DNA of 33,824 bases from an uncultured Pelagibacteraceae bacterium (GTDB lineage Bacteria; Pseudomonadota; Alphaproteobacteria; Pelagibacterales; Pelagibacteraceae): NCBI GenBank assembly GCA_902616205.1, contig CACMRY010000007.1:1-33824 (forward strand). The letters are read 5' to 3'. Below, in pieces: positions 1 to 6,284 of the stretch. The translations under genes and the position numbers were made by a program. The notes beneath the pieces are model-generated. The model worked only from the letters and a program-made list of their open reading frames with translations, had not been told where the DNA came from and searched no databases. Numbering within the stretch: the first letter of the stretch is position 1; each line of letters opens with the position of its first letter.

Positions 1-433
1 GTTCTAAAAAAAATAATTGTTGGTGTTTATAATAATCTTCACTGCATGTTGAAATTTCTCTGTCCCAATCAATTGAAAGACCTAATTTTTTTAATTGAGA
101 TTTCATTACAGAAATATTTTTTTCTGTCCAATCCTTTGGGTCTAAATTATTTTGTTTAGCAGCATTTTCTGCGGGTAAACCAAATGAATCCCAGCCCATT
201 GGATGTAAAACGTTATAACCCTGAAGTGATTTATATCGAGAAAGAACATCTCCTATTGTATAGTTTCTAACGTGTCCCATGTGAATTTTTCCTGATGGAT
301 ATGGGAACATTTCAAGACAGTAAAATTTTTTTTTACTTTTATCTAAAGTAGTTTTAAAAGTTTTATTTTTCTCCCACAAACTTTGCCACTTATCTTCTAC
401 AATCTTAAAATTATATCGATTATTTTGTTCCAC
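1..433 (-). CDS. leuS: Leucyl-tRNA synthetase, N-terminal part (cut by window edge)
   Basis: Charges tRNA-Leu with leucine in the cytoplasm (class I aminoacyl-tRNA synthetase). Only the first 144 or so residues lie in the window; the rest runs off position 1. Reading the minus strand from 433 gives an N-terminus starting VEQNNRYNF, followed by [20 protein letters not shown], which carries the class I HIGH-type motif as HMGH in the form typical of bacterial LeuRS, then [16 protein letters not shown], also characteristic. I take the GTG at 433-431 as start, because an in-frame TAA lies at 451-449 and no ATG falls between. No good Shine-Dalgarno is visible. The upstream DUF3576 gene ends 15 nt away, so the two are probably co-transcribed, an arrangement common in alphaproteobacteria. 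Family is certain; the start codon is likely. Confidence 0.95.
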   Translation of the reverse strand, partial: MEQNNRYNFKIVEDKWQSLWEKNKTFKTTLDKSKKKFYCLEMFPYPSGKIHMGHVRNYTIGDVLSRYKSLQGYNVLHPMGWDSFGLPAENAAKQNNLDPKDWTEKNISVMKSQLKKLGLSIDWDREISTCSEDYYKHQQLFFLE

Positions 434-448
434 TAATAATTTTATTAT

Positions 449-997
449 TTAGTTGGTAGTTGCTTTACCTTTATAAGGCTTAAAATTTTTAACCTTAGTC
501 TCTTTTTCGTATACAGCAGCTTTAGTTAATATTTTTTTTGTTAACTCTTTTTTTATATTTTCTGATTTTTCAATTATCTTACAATTTTCATTAGAAGCAC
601 ATTTTTTATAAAATACTTTTATATCAAGCGCATTAGAGACTATCTCATTTGTAAGAAATCTTATTGATATTTTTATAGACTCTGCGGATCCTATATCGCT
701 TGAATACCAATCTGTTATTATTATTCCACCGCTATAATTCGCTGAAGCCAATGGCATAAAATCAATTGTATCAAGAGATGCCCTCCATAAACTATTTGAG
801 CTCGCAAAATCAAAATTTCCAGAACCACCTTTTTTATCATCATCAAACATTCTAAATCCACGTCCTTCCTCGATATTTTTCTTAACTCTTGACTCTGCAT
901 CTGGGGGGAATTGTCTAGCATCTGCTCCCATTCCGCATGCATTTAGAAATGCGAATAAGGAGCTTAAAATAAGAATTTTTTTGAGATTTTTGTTCAT
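449..997 (-). CDS. DUF3576-type outer-membrane lipoprotein
   Basis: A 182-residue predicted lipoprotein of unknown function. The N-terminus has a basic n-region (MNKNLKK), a hydrophobic stretch and a lipobox-like FLNAC, putting the lipidated cysteine at residue 21. The following DARQFPPDAESRVKKNIEEG and RGFRMF stretch resembles the DUF3576 family, whose members in alphaproteobacteria typically lie just upstream of leuS, as here. The central part (about residues 68-125) alternates hydrophobic and polar residues, suggesting beta structure. The C-terminus is Lys-rich. Signal peptide, lipobox and position are seen directly; family assignment rests on recalled sequence resemblance and synteny. No enzymatic motif is visible, and the role is probably envelope-related. 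Confidence 0.8.
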   Translation of the reverse strand: MNKNLKKILILSSLFAFLNACGMGADARQFPPDAESRVKKNIEEGRGFRMFDDDKKGGSGNFDFASSNSLWRASLDTIDFMPLASANYSGGIIITDWYSSDIGSAESIKISIRFLTNEIVSNALDIKVFYKKCASNENCKIIEKSENIKKELTKKILTKAAVYEKETKVKNFKPYKGKATTN

Positions 998-1014
998 TTT
1001 TTAAATTTTATGTT

Positions 1015-1043
1015 TTTATTTATTATTAATCATAAATAGTCAA
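1015..1043 (-). promoter_or_regulatory. Candidate sigma-70 promoter for the DUF3576-leuS unit
   Basis: On the minus strand TTGACT (1043-1038) is followed after 17 nt by AATAAA (1020-1015). The -35 matches 5 of 6 consensus bases and the -10 matches 4 of 6. It lies 18 nt upstream of the DUF3576 start codon. AT-rich DNA makes -10 look-alikes common, so the -35 and the spacing carry most of the weight. Confidence 0.4.
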
Positions 1044-1060
1044 TTTTTACTGAAAAATCC

Positions 1061-1110
1061 CAAAATGATGCAAAAATGCAACAGTTATCAAAATAACCCA
1101 CAAAATGATG
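1061..1110 (+). repeat. Direct repeat pair upstream of the porin (operator-like)
   Basis: CAAAATGATG occurs exactly at 1061-1070 and again at 1101-1110, each preceded within 3 nt by CC and followed by an A-rich run. The copies are 40 bp apart, close to four helical turns, so both would face the same side of the DNA. They lie 86 to 135 bp upstream of the porin start in the only long intergenic region of the window. A regulator-binding role is inference. No matching regulator can be named from the sequence. Confidence 0.45.
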
Positions 1111-1195
1111 AAAATTTGAGATTCAACAACTTTATACCTGATAAAAGACCTTTGTTTAATATTAATATTAACAATTTAATAAAGGAGTAATTAAT

Positions 1196-2140
1196 ATGAA
1201 CAATCTTAAAAAAATAGGATTGACTGCATTAGGTACTGCTCTTGTATCATCTTCAGCTGTTGCTGGATCATTAGATGTTACTGGTACTGCTGGTATTACA
1301 TATGTAGGAAATTCTGGAATTGACAACGGTGGTTCCAAATTAGCTCAAAAAACTACTATCTCTTTCACAGGTTCTGCTGAGTTAGATAACGGTTTTACAG
1401 TTAGCTACTATAACAACGTTGTTGGTAGATCAATGACTAATGGTAACTCTCACTTCGATGTTGATATGGGAGATATGGGTAAACTTAGATTCGCAGGAAA
1501 TGGTGTATCTGGAAATGGTGCAGTAGGATCTTGGGATGATAAAACTCCAGCTGCTAACGAAGAGTCTTGGGACATCAAAGGTGGCGGTGGAGAAACTGGA
1601 CCTGTCAACCAACAAACTGGTGACGATTCGTTTATCTACACAAACAGCTCAATAGATGGTGTAACAGTTATTTTAAACTATAAACCAGCTGAAACAACAT
1701 ATGACAGTACAACAGGCGGTGGTATTCAGTTTACTGGTATGGAAGGTTTAGAAGTTGGTGCTGCAATGGAAGATAACAACACAACTGATGGCGCAGTAGT
1801 AGAAAATACTGTTTTCTATGCAAAATATGCAATGGATGCGTTTACAGTTGGATTCCAAGCAAACGAATCTGACAGCCAAACAGCTAACTCAGATACTGAG
1901 TTTGAAGCTTGGGGTGTTTCTTATGCAGTAAGCGAAGATATTTCAATCTCATACGGTTCTTCAACTGTTGAATTTGAGTCAGGTGCAAGTAAATCTGACC
2001 AAGAAGCAGACGCTCTTGGTGTATCTTGGACAAATGGTTCAATGTCAGTAACTGCTTCACGTCACTCAATTGATAACGTAGCAGGTACAGCTACAGATGA
2101 TAGAGACGTAACAGAAGTTAACTTAACTTTTGCATTCTAA
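1196..2140 (+). CDS. Outer-membrane porin
   Basis: A 314-residue beta-barrel porin for passive solute uptake across the outer membrane. The N-terminus is a classical signal peptide, with cleavage likely after AVA at residue 23. The mature part is Gly/Ser/Thr/Asp-rich and Lys-poor, with alternating short strands and loops. It ends in VNLTFAF, so the last residue is the phenylalanine used by the barrel-assembly machinery. A strong ribosome site, AAAGGAG at 1181-1187, lies 8 nt before the ATG. Base use is visibly less AT-biased than in the neighbours (GGT, GGA, GCA, ACA, AAC codons), as expected for a very highly expressed gene and not by itself a sign of transfer. It is monocistronic: a long leader with paired repeats precedes it and an intrinsic terminator follows. 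Pore specificity cannot be read from the sequence. Confidence 0.88.
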   Translation: MNNLKKIGLTALGTALVSSSAVAGSLDVTGTAGITYVGNSGIDNGGSKLAQKTTISFTGSAELDNGFTVSYYNNVVGRSMTNGNSHFDVDMGDMGKLRFAGNGVSGNGAVGSWDDKTPAANEESWDIKGGGGETGPVNQQTGDDSFIYTNSSIDGVTVILNYKPAETTYDSTTGGGIQFTGMEGLEVGAAMEDNNTTDGAVVENTVFYAKYAMDAFTVGFQANESDSQTANSDTEFEAWGVSYAVSEDISISYGSSTVEFESGASKSDQEADALGVSWTNGSMSVTASRHSIDNVAGTATDDRDVTEVNLTFAF

Positions 2141-2161
2141 TTATTTGATATAATTAAATTT

Positions 2162-2189
2162 AAGGCCCCTTTTTAGGGGCCTTTTTTTT
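2162..2189 (+). terminator. Intrinsic terminator of the porin gene
   Basis: AAGGCCCCT (2162-2170), a TTTT loop and AGGGGCCTT (2175-2183) form a perfect 9-bp, GC-rich stem followed by a T-run ending at 2189. It starts 22 nt after the porin stop. In an otherwise AT-rich region this is one of only two obvious intrinsic terminators in the window. Confidence 0.93.
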
Positions 2190-2196
2190 ACAAAAT

Positions 2197-2721
2197 CTAC
2201 TTAAAATAACTTATTCCAGCAAAACCAAAACAATTTGTTAAGAATAATATTTTGATATTCTTCTTGCTAACACCACCAAGAGCAATCACTTTTTTATTGG
2301 TTAGTTTTTTCAAATTTATAAATTTATGAAATCCTAAATGGTTTTTATTTTTTTTAAAAATTGACGATATGAATATAAATTCAACATTTTGAGCTTCCTT
2401 ACATCTTATTTCTTTTATGTTATGCGCTGATCCTAATATTTTGAAGTTTTTTTTAAGTTTAAAATTTAAATGTCTGAAATTTTTATTAAATGAAGGAATA
2501 TAAGCGCCATCAAAGCTAAGTCTTAAAGCAAGCTTAAAGTGATTCGATAAGTAAATCTTTATATTTCTCTTTTTACAGAATCTTTTTATCTCTAAAAGTT
2601 CCTCAATTTTAGGGTTTTTTTCATAGTTTCTTAATATTATAGCTGTATTTGAGTTTAATTTTCTGAGTTCTGTAGTATTAAAGTTTTTAATAAAGTAGTA
2701 TTTTTTAGGCAAACTATGCAT
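2197..2721 (-). CDS. Degenerate ThiE/TenI-like TIM-barrel protein
   Basis: A 174-residue protein resembling a shortened thiamine-phosphate synthase / TenI family barrel (full ThiE is usually about 200-220 residues). Visible matches are FDGAYIPSF, in place of the DGVHL(G/P)Q segment, GSAHN, in place of the G-x-S-x-H segment, IALGGV for the phosphate-binding loop, and a C-terminal FGFAGISYF. The paired Asp residues used for magnesium-pyrophosphate binding in ThiE are not evident, and the protein is strongly Lys/Asn/Phe-biased. It may therefore be a diverged or non-catalytic member, or act on another substrate. It diverges from yggS, and the two start codons share an ATGCAT palindrome. Both lie in the area of B-vitamin cofactors (thiamine, PLP), but a functional link is only suggestive. 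Confidence 0.6.
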   Translation of the reverse strand: MHSLPKKYYFIKNFNTTELRKLNSNTAIILRNYEKNPKIEELLEIKRFCKKRNIKIYLSNHFKLALRLSFDGAYIPSFNKNFRHLNFKLKKNFKILGSAHNIKEIRCKEAQNVEFIFISSIFKKNKNHLGFHKFINLKKLTNKKVIALGGVSKKNIKILFLTNCFGFAGISYFK

Positions 2722-3384
2722 AAATCAGTCATAAATCTTAACAAGATTCAAAGTTTAATAAAGGCAAATCAAGAAAAAAAAAATAATAAAAATAATGTCA
2801 AAATTATCGCTGTTTCGAAAACATTTGAAATAAGCCATATAATTCCTTTAATAGAGTATGGTCATACAGATTTTGGAGAAAATAAAGTTCAAGAAGCTAT
2901 TCAAAAGTGGACAAATATTAAAATAAAAAAAAATAATTTATCTATTCATTTAGTTGGAAAATTACAATCTAACAAAACCAAATTAGCTTTAAAAATATTT
3001 GATTACATTCATTCACTAGATAGTGAAAAACTTGCTAATAAAATTTCCGAAGAACAAAAAAAAATAGAGAAAAAACCCAAGTTGTTTATTCAAGTAAATA
3101 TTGGAAATGAAGTTCAAAAAAGTGGGGTCGATCCACACAATTTAAAGTCATTTTACAAACATTGCTTAGATAAAGATTTAAATGTAGTTGGAACTATGTG
3201 CTTACCGCCTATTTCAGAAGATCCAGAAAAATATTTTATGAGGATGAACTATTTAAACAAGGATTTAGGGTTAAATGAACTAAGTATGGGCATGTCGGCT
3301 GATTATATCCCTGCGATAAAGAACAATGCTACTTTTATAAGAGTAGGTTCTAAAATATTCGGTGAAAGAAGAAAGAAAGCTTAA
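2716..3384 (+). CDS. yggS: YggS/PROSC-family PLP homeostasis protein
   Basis: A 222-residue single-domain PLP-binding protein (fold-type III barrel) that buffers pyridoxal phosphate and affects amino-acid pools in the cytoplasm; no enzyme reaction is established for the family. The PLP lysine is K35 in IIAVSKTFE. Other family hallmarks are FGENKVQEA, HLVGKLQSNK, LFIQVNIGNE-QKSG, GTMCLPP and LSMGMSADY, followed by RVGSKIFGER at the C-terminus. The start ATG at 2716 overlaps the start of the divergent ThiE-like gene, so its promoter must lie inside that gene and the transcript has little or no leader. The TPR-sulfotransferase gene starts 3 nt after its stop, suggesting co-transcription. Confidence 0.95.
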   Translation: MHKSVINLNKIQSLIKANQEKKNNKNNVKIIAVSKTFEISHIIPLIEYGHTDFGENKVQEAIQKWTNIKIKKNNLSIHLVGKLQSNKTKLALKIFDYIHSLDSEKLANKISEEQKKIEKKPKLFIQVNIGNEVQKSGVDPHNLKSFYKHCLDKDLNVVGTMCLPPISEDPEKYFMRMNYLNKDLGLNELSMGMSADYIPAIKNNATFIRVGSKIFGERRKKA

Positions 3385-3387
3385 ACC

Positions 3388-5103
3388 ATGAGTATGAGCA
3401 ATGATTTAAAGAATAGTTTAAATTTTGCTAATAAATTTTTTAAAAATAAAAATTTTGAAAAAGCTGAAAAATTATACAAAAAGATACTCAAAAAATTTCC
3501 TACCAATTTTGATGCAAATTATTATTTGGCTTCAATCAAAGCTCAGAATAACAACTTTCATGACGCTAAAGATTATATGGAAACAGCAATTTCTATAAGA
3601 CCTAATTCGCCTGAATTAAACAATAATTTAGGGTTGGTTTATTTAAATTTAAATGAGGTTGAGAAATCTCTAAAATATTTTCAAAAAGCAATCAGTTTAG
3701 ATAAAGATTACGTAATAGCTTATACTAATCTTGGTATGGCTTATGTAAGTATTAAAAAAGTTCCCGAGGCTAAAAAAAATTATCTGAAGGCGATCGAAAT
3801 TGATCCAGAAAATCTTTTAGCGAATTATAATTTAGCAAACCTTCTTAAAAGATTAGGTGACCATAAAAATTCAGAAAAATTTTATAAAAAAGCCATAGAA
3901 ATTAACCCAAATCATTTGCCCTCTTATAATAATATGATGGATTTATATGATAAATCAAATCAAAACGACAAACTAAGTAATTTGATTAATGGTGCTGAAA
4001 TAATTTTTAAAAACGATCAAGTGATTAAATCTTTTAAAGCAAAGCTCCTTTTTAAAAATAAAAATTATAAAGAAGTAGTGAGTCTACTGGAAAAGACTGA
4101 ATATTTACCAGAACAAATAATTCAAAAGCAGGCTAGTTATGAGGTTTTAGCTAAAAGCTATGACAAAGTTGGAGACTATGATAACGCTTTTAAATTATTT
4201 CAAATGTTAAATAATATAATGGATCAATACAAAGATCCAACTGTTGATAAAAAAATATATTTAAACACAACGAAAGAAAGATTAGATTTTTTTAGCAATC
4301 CAAAAATATCTGATTGGCATTTACCGGAAGTAATAGATAACAAGAAAGATCCTCATTTTTTGATAGGTTTTCCAAGATCTGGAACAACTTTGTTAGATAC
4401 AATTTTAAGAAGCCACCCATCCATAGAAGTTTTGGAGGAAATACCAATAATAAATAGATTTATAGATCATCTTTATATTAACAAAAGTTTTTCTTTGGAA
4501 GATTTGGAAAAAGCCAATCCTGATTTGATTACAGAAATGAGAAATTACTACTTTGATCAAATTGAAAAGTATAAGAAAAATAAGGATAAAAAAATCACAA
4601 TAGATAAAATGCCTCTAAATATTGTGCACGTTGGTGAAATCTTAAGATTCTTCCCAAATGCTAAATTTATATTAGCCTTAAGACATCCCTATGATTGTGT
4701 CTTGAGCTGCTTCATGCAAAATTTTATGCTAAACCATGCTATGGCCAGTTTCTTAAATTTAGAAGATGCATCAAAACTTTATGATCTTACAATGTCACTT
4801 TGGAAAAAATATATTAAGGTTTTTAAAATCGATTATCACATTATTAGGTATGAAGACGTGATTTTAAATTTTGAAGTTACAATCAAAGCTCTTCTGAGCT
4901 TTCTAAACGTTCCATGGTCTGAGAACGTTAAAGAATTTTACAAAACTGCAGAAAAAAGAGGTATAATTAACACTCCAAGTTACAACCAGGTAAATCAACC
5001 AATATATTTAGACTCCATATATAGATGGAAAAATTATGAAAAAGAGTTTGTGAAATCTAAAAAATCATTAGATAAATGGGTAAAAGAATTTAGTTATTTA
5101 TAG
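3388..5103 (+). CDS. TPR-repeat / sulfotransferase fusion protein
   Basis: A 571-residue protein. Residues about 5-280 are tandem tetratricopeptide repeats (for example NLGLVYLNLNEVEKSLKYFQ and NLGMAYVSIKKVPEAKKNY). Residues about 305-571 form a PAPS-dependent sulfotransferase domain, with the 5'-phosphosulfate loop GFPRSGTTL at 327-335 and a later LALRHPYDCVLSCF segment in the 3'-phosphate region. The family transfers sulfate from PAPS to an acceptor hydroxyl or amine; the TPR part probably presents a protein or glycan partner. No signal peptide or membrane segment is visible, so it is likely cytoplasmic. The acceptor is unknown. It starts 3 nt after yggS and ends 3 nt before the convergent L,D-transpeptidase-like gene. 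Domain calls are secure; substrate is not. Confidence 0.85.
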   Translation: MSMSNDLKNSLNFANKFFKNKNFEKAEKLYKKILKKFPTNFDANYYLASIKAQNNNFHDAKDYMETAISIRPNSPELNNNLGLVYLNLNEVEKSLKYFQKAISLDKDYVIAYTNLGMAYVSIKKVPEAKKNYLKAIEIDPENLLANYNLANLLKRLGDHKNSEKFYKKAIEINPNHLPSYNNMMDLYDKSNQNDKLSNLINGAEIIFKNDQVIKSFKAKLLFKNKNYKEVVSLLEKTEYLPEQIIQKQASYEVLAKSYDKVGDYDNAFKLFQMLNNIMDQYKDPTVDKKIYLNTTKERLDFFSNPKISDWHLPEVIDNKKDPHFLIGFPRSGTTLLDTILRSHPSIEVLEEIPIINRFIDHLYINKSFSLEDLEKANPDLITEMRNYYFDQIEKYKKNKDKKITIDKMPLNIVHVGEILRFFPNAKFILALRHPYDCVLSCFMQNFMLNHAMASFLNLEDASKLYDLTMSLWKKYIKVFKIDYHIIRYEDVILNFEVTIKALLSFLNVPWSENVKEFYKTAEKRGIINTPSYNQVNQPIYLDSIYRWKNYEKEFVKSKKSLDKWVKEFSYL

Positions 5104-5106
5104 AAA

Positions 5107-5601
5107 TTATTTTAATATTTTTATTTTCGTATTTTTATTAATAAGCTTAAGTAAAATTAAAAAATCTTTTTTTGACAAAGCAATACATCCTACTGTTGGT
5201 TTATATTTTTTGGTTAAATGAATAAAGATAGCACTTCCTCTGTTGGGTATAACTTTTTTGTAATTATATTTAATTGGTACGAGTAAATCATATTTGTAAT
5301 CATTTCGAAATAATTTCTCATGACCAATTTTTTTTTTTATTTTGACTAATTTGTTATATTTTTTATTGTTAATATCATTACACCAACCCATATTTTTATT
5401 AATCTTATAAGTTTTCAGATTTGTAGATGGCTTTTTAAATCTGTCAGCTCTATAATAAAGATCCCCAAGATCAAATATCCCGATTGGAGTTTTCTTATCT
5501 CCCTCAGTTTTTTTTTTTGAAAATTTATTTTTACCAACACAACATCTAAATTGAAATTCTTTAAATAAGAGAGTATGTTTATCTTTGACAATAATCGTCA
5601 T
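5107..5601 (-). CDS. L,D-transpeptidase (YkuD) family protein
   Basis: A 164-residue protein with the YkuD catalytic region: GDKKTPIGIFDL near residue 35, then AIFIHLTKKYKPTVGCIAL, placing the catalytic histidine at 128 and the nucleophilic cysteine at 139. Spacing (H-x10-C) and the TVGCIALS form fit the short COG3786-like branch rather than the classical SHGC branch. Family members cross-link or modify peptidoglycan stem peptides. No signal peptide is visible, which is usual for this branch but leaves its location open. The gene diverges from the winged-helix regulator with 16 bp between start codons, and its upstream coding part contains a TTGACA for that neighbour. Co-regulation of the two is plausible. 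Confidence 0.8.
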   Translation of the reverse strand: MTIIVKDKHTLLFKEFQFRCCVGKNKFSKKKTEGDKKTPIGIFDLGDLYYRADRFKKPSTNLKTYKINKNMGWCNDINNKKYNKLVKIKKKIGHEKLFRNDYKYDLLVPIKYNYKKVIPNRGSAIFIHLTKKYKPTVGCIALSKKDFLILLKLINKNTKIKILK

Positions 5602-5617
5602 AAATACAATATATACT
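5585..5617 (+). promoter_or_regulatory. Candidate promoter of the winged-helix gene
   Basis: A consensus -35 TTGACA (5585-5590) lies inside the start of the divergent L,D-transpeptidase-like gene. An AT-rich stretch follows with overlapping -10 options (CAATAT at 5607 gives 16 nt spacing, AATATA at 5608 gives 17). Initiation would fall at or next to the ATG at 5618, so the transcript would be leaderless or nearly so. The -10 is weak, hence the modest confidence. Confidence 0.4.
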
Positions 5618-6193
5618 ATGAGTAAAAAATTGATAATTTTTCAATATAAAGAATTGTTCAAAATCCTTAAAGAAATTAATGAAAATTTTGAATTTAAATT
5701 AGAATTTTGTGAGAAAGAAAAGGATCTTGAATATCTAGAAAATGAAAATTCAAAAGATTATTTGATAATCAGCAAAAAAAAATTATTAAATTTAAGTAAC
5801 CAGATTAGGATTGATACTTTTCCAATAAATATTAAAGAATTAAATCAAATTTTAAATGTTAATTTTTTGAAATCAAAATTTACTGAACAATCTAAAATAA
5901 GTTTAGGAAATTACAATTTAGATCTTAACTCAAGGATATTAAAAAATAATTCTAAGAATCTTGAACTCACCGAAAAAGAATGCTCTGTTCTAGTTTTTTT
6001 AAGAAAATCCAAGCAACCAGTAAAAATTAATGTACTTCAAGAAAAGGTTTGGGGATATAATTCTAAACTAGAAACACATACAGTTGAAACACATATTTAC
6101 CGCCTTAGAAAAAAAATAAGCGATAAATTTTTTGACAACGAAATTATTATTAGTGACCAAAAAGGTTACTTTTTAAATGAAAAAAAAAAATAA
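5618..6193 (+). CDS. OmpR/PhoB-type winged-helix regulator with a degenerate receiver
   Basis: A 191-residue DNA-binding protein. Residues about 95-189 are a Trans_reg_C winged helix: LDLNSRIL, LTEKECSVLVFL, VLQEKVWGYNSKLETHTVETHI and YRLRKKI, then a wing with GYFL. Residues 1-90 resemble a collapsed receiver domain: a first strand KKLIIF, a strand DYLIIS where the phospho-acceptor Asp would end the strand, and FPINIKELNQIL near the usual Lys-Pro helix. No phosphorylatable Asp is evident there, so it probably acts without phosphorylation, and no histidine kinase is adjacent. I chose ATG 5618 over the TTG 33 nt upstream because homologous sequence begins at MSKKLII. Target genes are unknown; the divergent L,D-transpeptidase-like gene and the downstream overlapping arfA-like gene are candidates. 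Confidence 0.8.
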   Translation: MSKKLIIFQYKELFKILKEINENFEFKLEFCEKEKDLEYLENENSKDYLIISKKKLLNLSNQIRIDTFPINIKELNQILNVNFLKSKFTEQSKISLGNYNLDLNSRILKNNSKNLELTEKECSVLVFLRKSKQPVKINVLQEKVWGYNSKLETHTVETHIYRLRKKISDKFFDNEIIISDQKGYFLNEKKK

Positions 6194-6281
6194 TTTAGCA
6201 AAAGAACTTTTTTCTCGAAAGTACAAGCCACGAATTGTTAAACCTAAAAAAGGAAAAGGTAGTTTTAAAAGAAAAAAATAA
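6177..6281 (+). CDS. arfA: ArfA-like minimal ribosome-rescue factor
   Basis: A 34-residue ORF, very basic: an N-terminal MKKKNNLAKELFSRKY helix-like part and then KPKKGKGSFKRKK. The KKGKGS(Y/F)-x-RK core and the preceding LF-R-x-V segment match the central region of ArfA, which enters the empty mRNA channel of ribosomes stalled on non-stop messages and recruits RF2. E. coli ArfA is about twice as long, and its C-terminal tail is what makes it tmRNA-regulated; here a normal TAA stop follows the basic core. The ATG lies inside the last codons of the winged-helix gene in the +1 frame, so translational coupling is likely. The overlap contains an A11 run (6180-6190). Identification is by motif only; a basic peptide of another role cannot be excluded. 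Confidence 0.62.
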   Translation: MKKKNNLAKELFSRKYKPRIVKPKKGKGSFKRKK

Positions 6282-6284
6282 TAT

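Noticed and set aside
1156..1171. TTAATATTAATATTAA near the porin start as a regulatory palindrome
   Set aside because: A simple ATT/AAT repeat in an AT-rich leader; nothing separates it from background composition.
1196..2140. Porin as a horizontally acquired gene because its base use differs from its neighbours
   Set aside because: The bias fits very high expression and the Gly/Ser/Thr-rich composition of a barrel protein; no mobile element or tRNA flanks it.
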